From Candidatus Microgenomates bacterium (GTDB lineage: Bacteria > Patescibacteriota > Microgenomatia > UBA1406 > HO2-37-13b), in assembly GCA_025449735.1 (NCBI GenBank), contig JANWIV010000003.1, forward strand, positions 1 through 64,000: a DNA stretch of 64,000 bases. Reading direction: 5' to 3'. The translations under genes and the position numbers were made by a program. Under the pieces are notes generated by a model that worked only from the letters and a program-made list of their open reading frames with translations, was not told where the DNA came from and did not search any database. Of this stretch, positions 61,398-64,000 are shown in pieces. Numbering within the stretch: the first letter of the stretch is position 1; every line of letters begins with the position of its first letter.

Positions 61398-63011
61398 TTA
61401 ATCCTTTGATTTGAGATTGAGCTTATATATATTGCAGGTGTCATGACAACCACTTTTGACGAGTGTGACGTCAAACTCGCTAACAAGAGTCTCATAATCA
61501 GTCTTCCAGGAAATCAAATTGGCTTGATAATAAGGAGACACATAAATGTCATTGCCATCCTTCAATAATTTCTTATAATAGTCAGTCAAAGAGACCAAAT
61601 AACCATTTGATTTGTCTATCTTGTCTCCAAAAAATTCCTGCCCCATTGAGATCGGTAAATAATTATAGTTGCCATTAGCAAAATAATTGACATAATAAGG
61701 TGGTAACAAGGTCCCCAGGTATGGTTTTTGTGCTTTTTTTGTCTCAAAATAAGAATTGAATTCAATGACCGCATTATAATTCCAGGGTTCCTCTGCATGG
61801 CGAAAGTTAAGACCAACTTGTTTTTTCAATGTAATAATGGCTCGCTCCCCATTTATTTGGCTGACTGTCGGCAGAAGTAAGTAGAAGAAAAATAAAACAG
61901 TTAATAAAGGTGTCATTGCTTTTATGCCAAATCGATTCTTTATGTATTGAAAACCGAAGCCCAAAAAAATAAGCATTATTGGGTAGATAGGCAAAATATA
62001 TCTGATATCTCGGGTGTAGAAAAATGACATAAATTTGATTAGTGCCAAGCTATAGATCAAAAGGGACAAAACTATGATTCGTGTTTTTTTTGTATAGTGA
62101 CCAGCGAAAATACCAAAAAGAGCTGGTATAGATATGGCCGTACTCGTCAGGCGATGACTAAACCATAAATATCTTTCATTTTGACCAAAAACCACTCTCA
62201 AATATGCCCAGAAATTTGGTAGAAAATAACTCGAAGAAAAACCCGAATTACCTCCTAAATTTTTATGATTAGAAAATATATTAGTTGAAAAAATATTAGC
62301 TATCATCACCGCAGCTGATATGGCTGAGGCAGTGACAAAAGGCTTGATAAATTTTTTTGTTTCTTTGCTTTGCAATAACTTGAAACCATACAAAAGATAA
62401 AAAGCCATTGTGAGCGGGAAGTTGGAAAATTTAATAAGCAGTATTAATATGCCGACACTCCCGGCAAGAAGGGATTTTAACTTTGAAACTGGAGAGATAA
62501 ACAAATAGATAGCTAACATCGAGAAAAATAGCGTAATCGACTCGGCCATAAGCAGGCTTGGCAAAGTGTAGAAATAAAAATTGGTGACATAAAAAAAACC
62601 AAGAGATCCTATCAAAAACAAATCTTCTTTTTTTTGATAAAACAAAATCTCTAATATCTTGACAAAAAATATTATTCCCCCAAACATGACTGCCAGATTG
62701 GCAAAATAGAAAGCGCGCACATCATCAAAAATTGCAAAAAAGGGTAGCAGGTAAAGGCTATAAACTGGTGGAGTAACAATTTTGCTTTCAAAACCATATG
62801 ATGTCATATTGAACCCCAGACCATGGACAAAATTCCAAGCGGGGACAGAGTAGTATAGAGTGTCGGGATAAGGCTCAAGGTTGGGAACCAAGGTACGTGT
62901 ATTATATGGATTTTTGAATGCCAGTACGCTAAAAATAATAATCAAAATGAAACTAATTAAGAACACTCTTTTCTCAATAACCAAATTAGCCAGTTTTTTA
63001 ATATTTAACAT
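61398..63011 (-). CDS. Multi-pass membrane glycosyltransferase, GT39-like
   Basis: The 537-residue protein has about ten membrane helices, an acidic first loop (LEPYPDTLYYSVPAWNFVHG) and a soluble C-terminal domain with TDYETLVSEFDVTLVK. This is the GT-C pattern of enzymes that use polyprenyl-phosphate sugars. It overlaps the upstream DPM1-like gene by 14 bases, and the two would act in sequence: one charges the lipid, the other transfers the sugar. The acceptor is unknown. Confidence 0.75.
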   Translation of the reverse strand: MLNIKKLANLVIEKRVFLISFILIIIFSVLAFKNPYNTRTLVPNLEPYPDTLYYSVPAWNFVHGLGFNMTSYGFESKIVTPPVYSLYLLPFFAIFDDVRAFYFANLAVMFGGIIFFVKILEILFYQKKEDLFLIGSLGFFYVTNFYFYTLPSLLMAESITLFFSMLAIYLFISPVSKLKSLLAGSVGILILLIKFSNFPLTMAFYLLYGFKLLQSKETKKFIKPFVTASAISAAVMIANIFSTNIFSNHKNLGGNSGFSSSYFLPNFWAYLRVVFGQNERYLWFSHRLTSTAISIPALFGIFAGHYTKKTRIIVLSLLIYSLALIKFMSFFYTRDIRYILPIYPIMLIFLGFGFQYIKNRFGIKAMTPLLTVLFFFYLLLPTVSQINGERAIITLKKQVGLNFRHAEEPWNYNAVIEFNSYFETKKAQKPYLGTLLPPYYVNYFANGNYNYLPISMGQEFFGDKIDKSNGYLVSLTDYYKKLLKDGNDIYVSPYYQANLISWKTDYETLVSEFDVTLVKSGCHDTCNIYKLNLKSKD

Positions 63012-63675
63012 ACCAATAGGGGACTCGCATCAAAATAAAAAAAGCATCCAACAATGTGACTCCTTTATTCTTATCCATATAAATTGTATCAATAAGTGCT
63101 TCTTTAAAGGGCAATCTTTTTTTTCCAACAATAGCGGAGATTTCCGTCTCAACACCATAATTAGTTGACTGCCAAGAAATCGCATTAAACATACTACTTT
63201 TAATTCCCATAAAACCGCATAAAAGATCATGCCGGGCAATATGAAAAAAATTGCGAAAAATAAATCGCGCTAGTTGATTGCCCAGTCTTCGCGCCGCCGG
63301 CTCACGCCGAGACAGTTTGCGATAGCCAAATACCAATTGATTATTTTGAAGCGCGCTGACAAAAGTCTTTAGGTGCTTCGGGTTATGTTGCCTATCAGCA
63401 TCCATAAAAATCAAACCATCAAAATTCCTTTTTTTGACATAGTTGAGACCGGTTTTCATTGCACTCCCTTTTCCTAAATTTTTCTTATGTGAAATTAAGT
63501 GGAGATTGTCAAAATTTTTTCTGATAATTTCTATGGTAGCATCGGTCGAACCATCATTGACAATCACAATCGATATTATTTCTGGCAGAACTCGCACCTG
63601 AGATTGCAATTCTTTAAGAAATATTCGTAAGTATTTTTCTTCATTATAGACTGGGATGACAAGTGCTAGCTTCAT
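62998..63675 (-). CDS. Family 2 glycosyltransferase, polyprenyl-phosphate mannosyltransferase-like
   Basis: The protein of about 225 residues begins MKLALVIPVYNEEK, with the nucleotide site VIVNDGSTDAT, the metal-binding FMDADRQHNP and DLLCGFMGIKSSMF, matching the DPM1/Ppm1 group. It would charge polyprenyl phosphate with mannose or a similar sugar. An ATG three codons upstream (63684) is in frame; the chosen start gives the usual family N-terminus. The 3' end overlaps the membrane glycosyltransferase that probably uses the product. Confidence 0.85.
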   Translation of the reverse strand: MKLALVIPVYNEEKYLRIFLKELQSQVRVLPEIISIVIVNDGSTDATIEIIRKNFDNLHLISHKKNLGKGSAMKTGLNYVKKRNFDGLIFMDADRQHNPKHLKTFVSALQNNQLVFGYRKLSRREPAARRLGNQLARFIFRNFFHIARHDLLCGFMGIKSSMFNAISWQSTNYGVETEISAIVGKKRLPFKEALIDTIYMDKNKGVTLLDAFFILMRVPYWYVKY

Positions 63676-63698
63676 GTTTAACATCTTAGCACATAGAA

Positions 63699-64000
63699 TT
63701 ATTTAACGGTTTGTTTTCGGATACGCAGTTGAACACTGTTTTCTTCAATTTTATAAGTACTCAGAACCTCGGTATTATCTTTTATATATTGCCAAACCTC
63801 CCCACCTCGAGCCTCAGCCGATTCGACAAAAATAAGAAAGTGATAAGTATTTGCCTTTTCCAAGTCGCTAATAATTTCTTGCTCAGTCTTGTCAGTTCGC
63901 TCGCCGGTGAGATAAAGGTAACGGGTAGGATTTTTTATTTGAAAATATTCATACAGAATCGTATGGTTGGGAAAAATAAAAAGCGACATCGCTTTTTCAA
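63699..64000 (-). CDS. C-terminal part of a probable membrane glycosyltransferase, cut by the window end
   Basis: The reading frame stays open through the right edge of the window, so this is the 3' end of a longer gene; the ATG at 63989 is probably internal. The visible 96 or so residues form a soluble alpha-beta domain (RYLYLTGERTDKTEQEIISD, then YHFLIFVESAEARGGEVW) like the tails of GT39-type enzymes. Its stop is 24 bases before the DPM1-like gene, suggesting one transcript. Confidence 0.6.
   Translation of the reverse strand, partial: EKAMSLFIFPNHTILYEYFQIKNPTRYLYLTGERTDKTEQEIISDLEKANTYHFLIFVESAEARGGEVWQYIKDNTEVLSTYKIEENSVQLRIRKQTVK

Overview
The window reads as a gene-dense stretch of a Patescibacteria (Candidate Phyla Radiation) chromosome; the phylum within that group cannot be fixed from these bases. 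The signs are an AT-rich genome, short spacers, membrane glycosyltransferases of the GDQGRD type, a two-helix TrbC/VirB2-like protein, tRNA genes without encoded CCA, many short palindromic and heptamer repeats, and very few Shine-Dalgarno sites. TAA, TAG and TGA all behave as stops, so the UGA-glycine code of SR1 and Gracilibacteria does not apply. No rRNA, CRISPR array, prophage or insertion sequence was seen.

Layout. 1-3.7 kb: cell-surface glycosyltransferases. 3.8-9.6 kb: tRNA-Cys, a MacAB-like efflux module, a Cys-rich exported protein, mutM and a GT4 glycosyltransferase. 9.6-11.4 kb: a candidate structured RNA, uppP, a tRNA cluster (Arg, Ile, Phe, Gly) and a Nudix hydrolase. 11.5-13.7 kb: an SOS-type block (LexA-like box, DUF6504-like protein, DNA polymerase IV, SRAP protein). 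13.7-16.3 kb: a strongly expressed 65-residue protein, tRNA-Ser, a YkuK-like protein and a protease-less Lon ATPase. 16.4-20.5 kb: groES-groEL, a RodZ-like protein, rfbB. 20.6-26.5 kb: a ClpC-like unfoldase with a large repeat insertion, its overlapping membrane partner, and a UMP kinase-methyltransferase fusion. 26.7-39.6 kb: recF, tRNA-Ser, dnaG-rpoD, two UvrD-family helicases, a FemAB enzyme with a decayed second copy, tpiA. 39.6-43.2 kb: rpsT followed by pilN, pilO and three surface proteins. 43.3-50.8 kb: murJ, mltG, ftsK, pnp, rpsO. 50.8-55.6 kb: hrcA-grpE-dnaK-dnaJ and efp. 55.7-59.3 kb: purP-purB-purC, with purC broken by an in-frame TAA. 59.4-64 kb: a second sigma-70 factor, a CAAX-type protease with twin-arginine motifs, and more glycosyltransferases.

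How it works together. Protein quality control is heavily represented (two chaperonin genes, the DnaK set with its repressor, a Clp unfoldase, a Lon-type ATPase), as are DNA repair and cell-envelope construction. Purine synthesis uses the archaeal-type enzyme PurP next to PurB and PurC, covering three consecutive steps. UMP kinase also looks archaeal in type. At least seventeen genes have a TANAAT-like -10 box only 4-8 bases before the start codon, so leaderless transcription is probably the usual mode here.

The most promising undescribed item is the Clp protein: four copies of a ~37-residue module sit where ClpA/ClpC carry the ClpP-docking loop, and the gene overlaps one for a small membrane protein. 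Other good candidates are a conserved leader upstream of both tRNA-Ser genes, a 112-base hairpin RNA upstream of uppP, and a family of seven-base repeats that has also entered coding genes.
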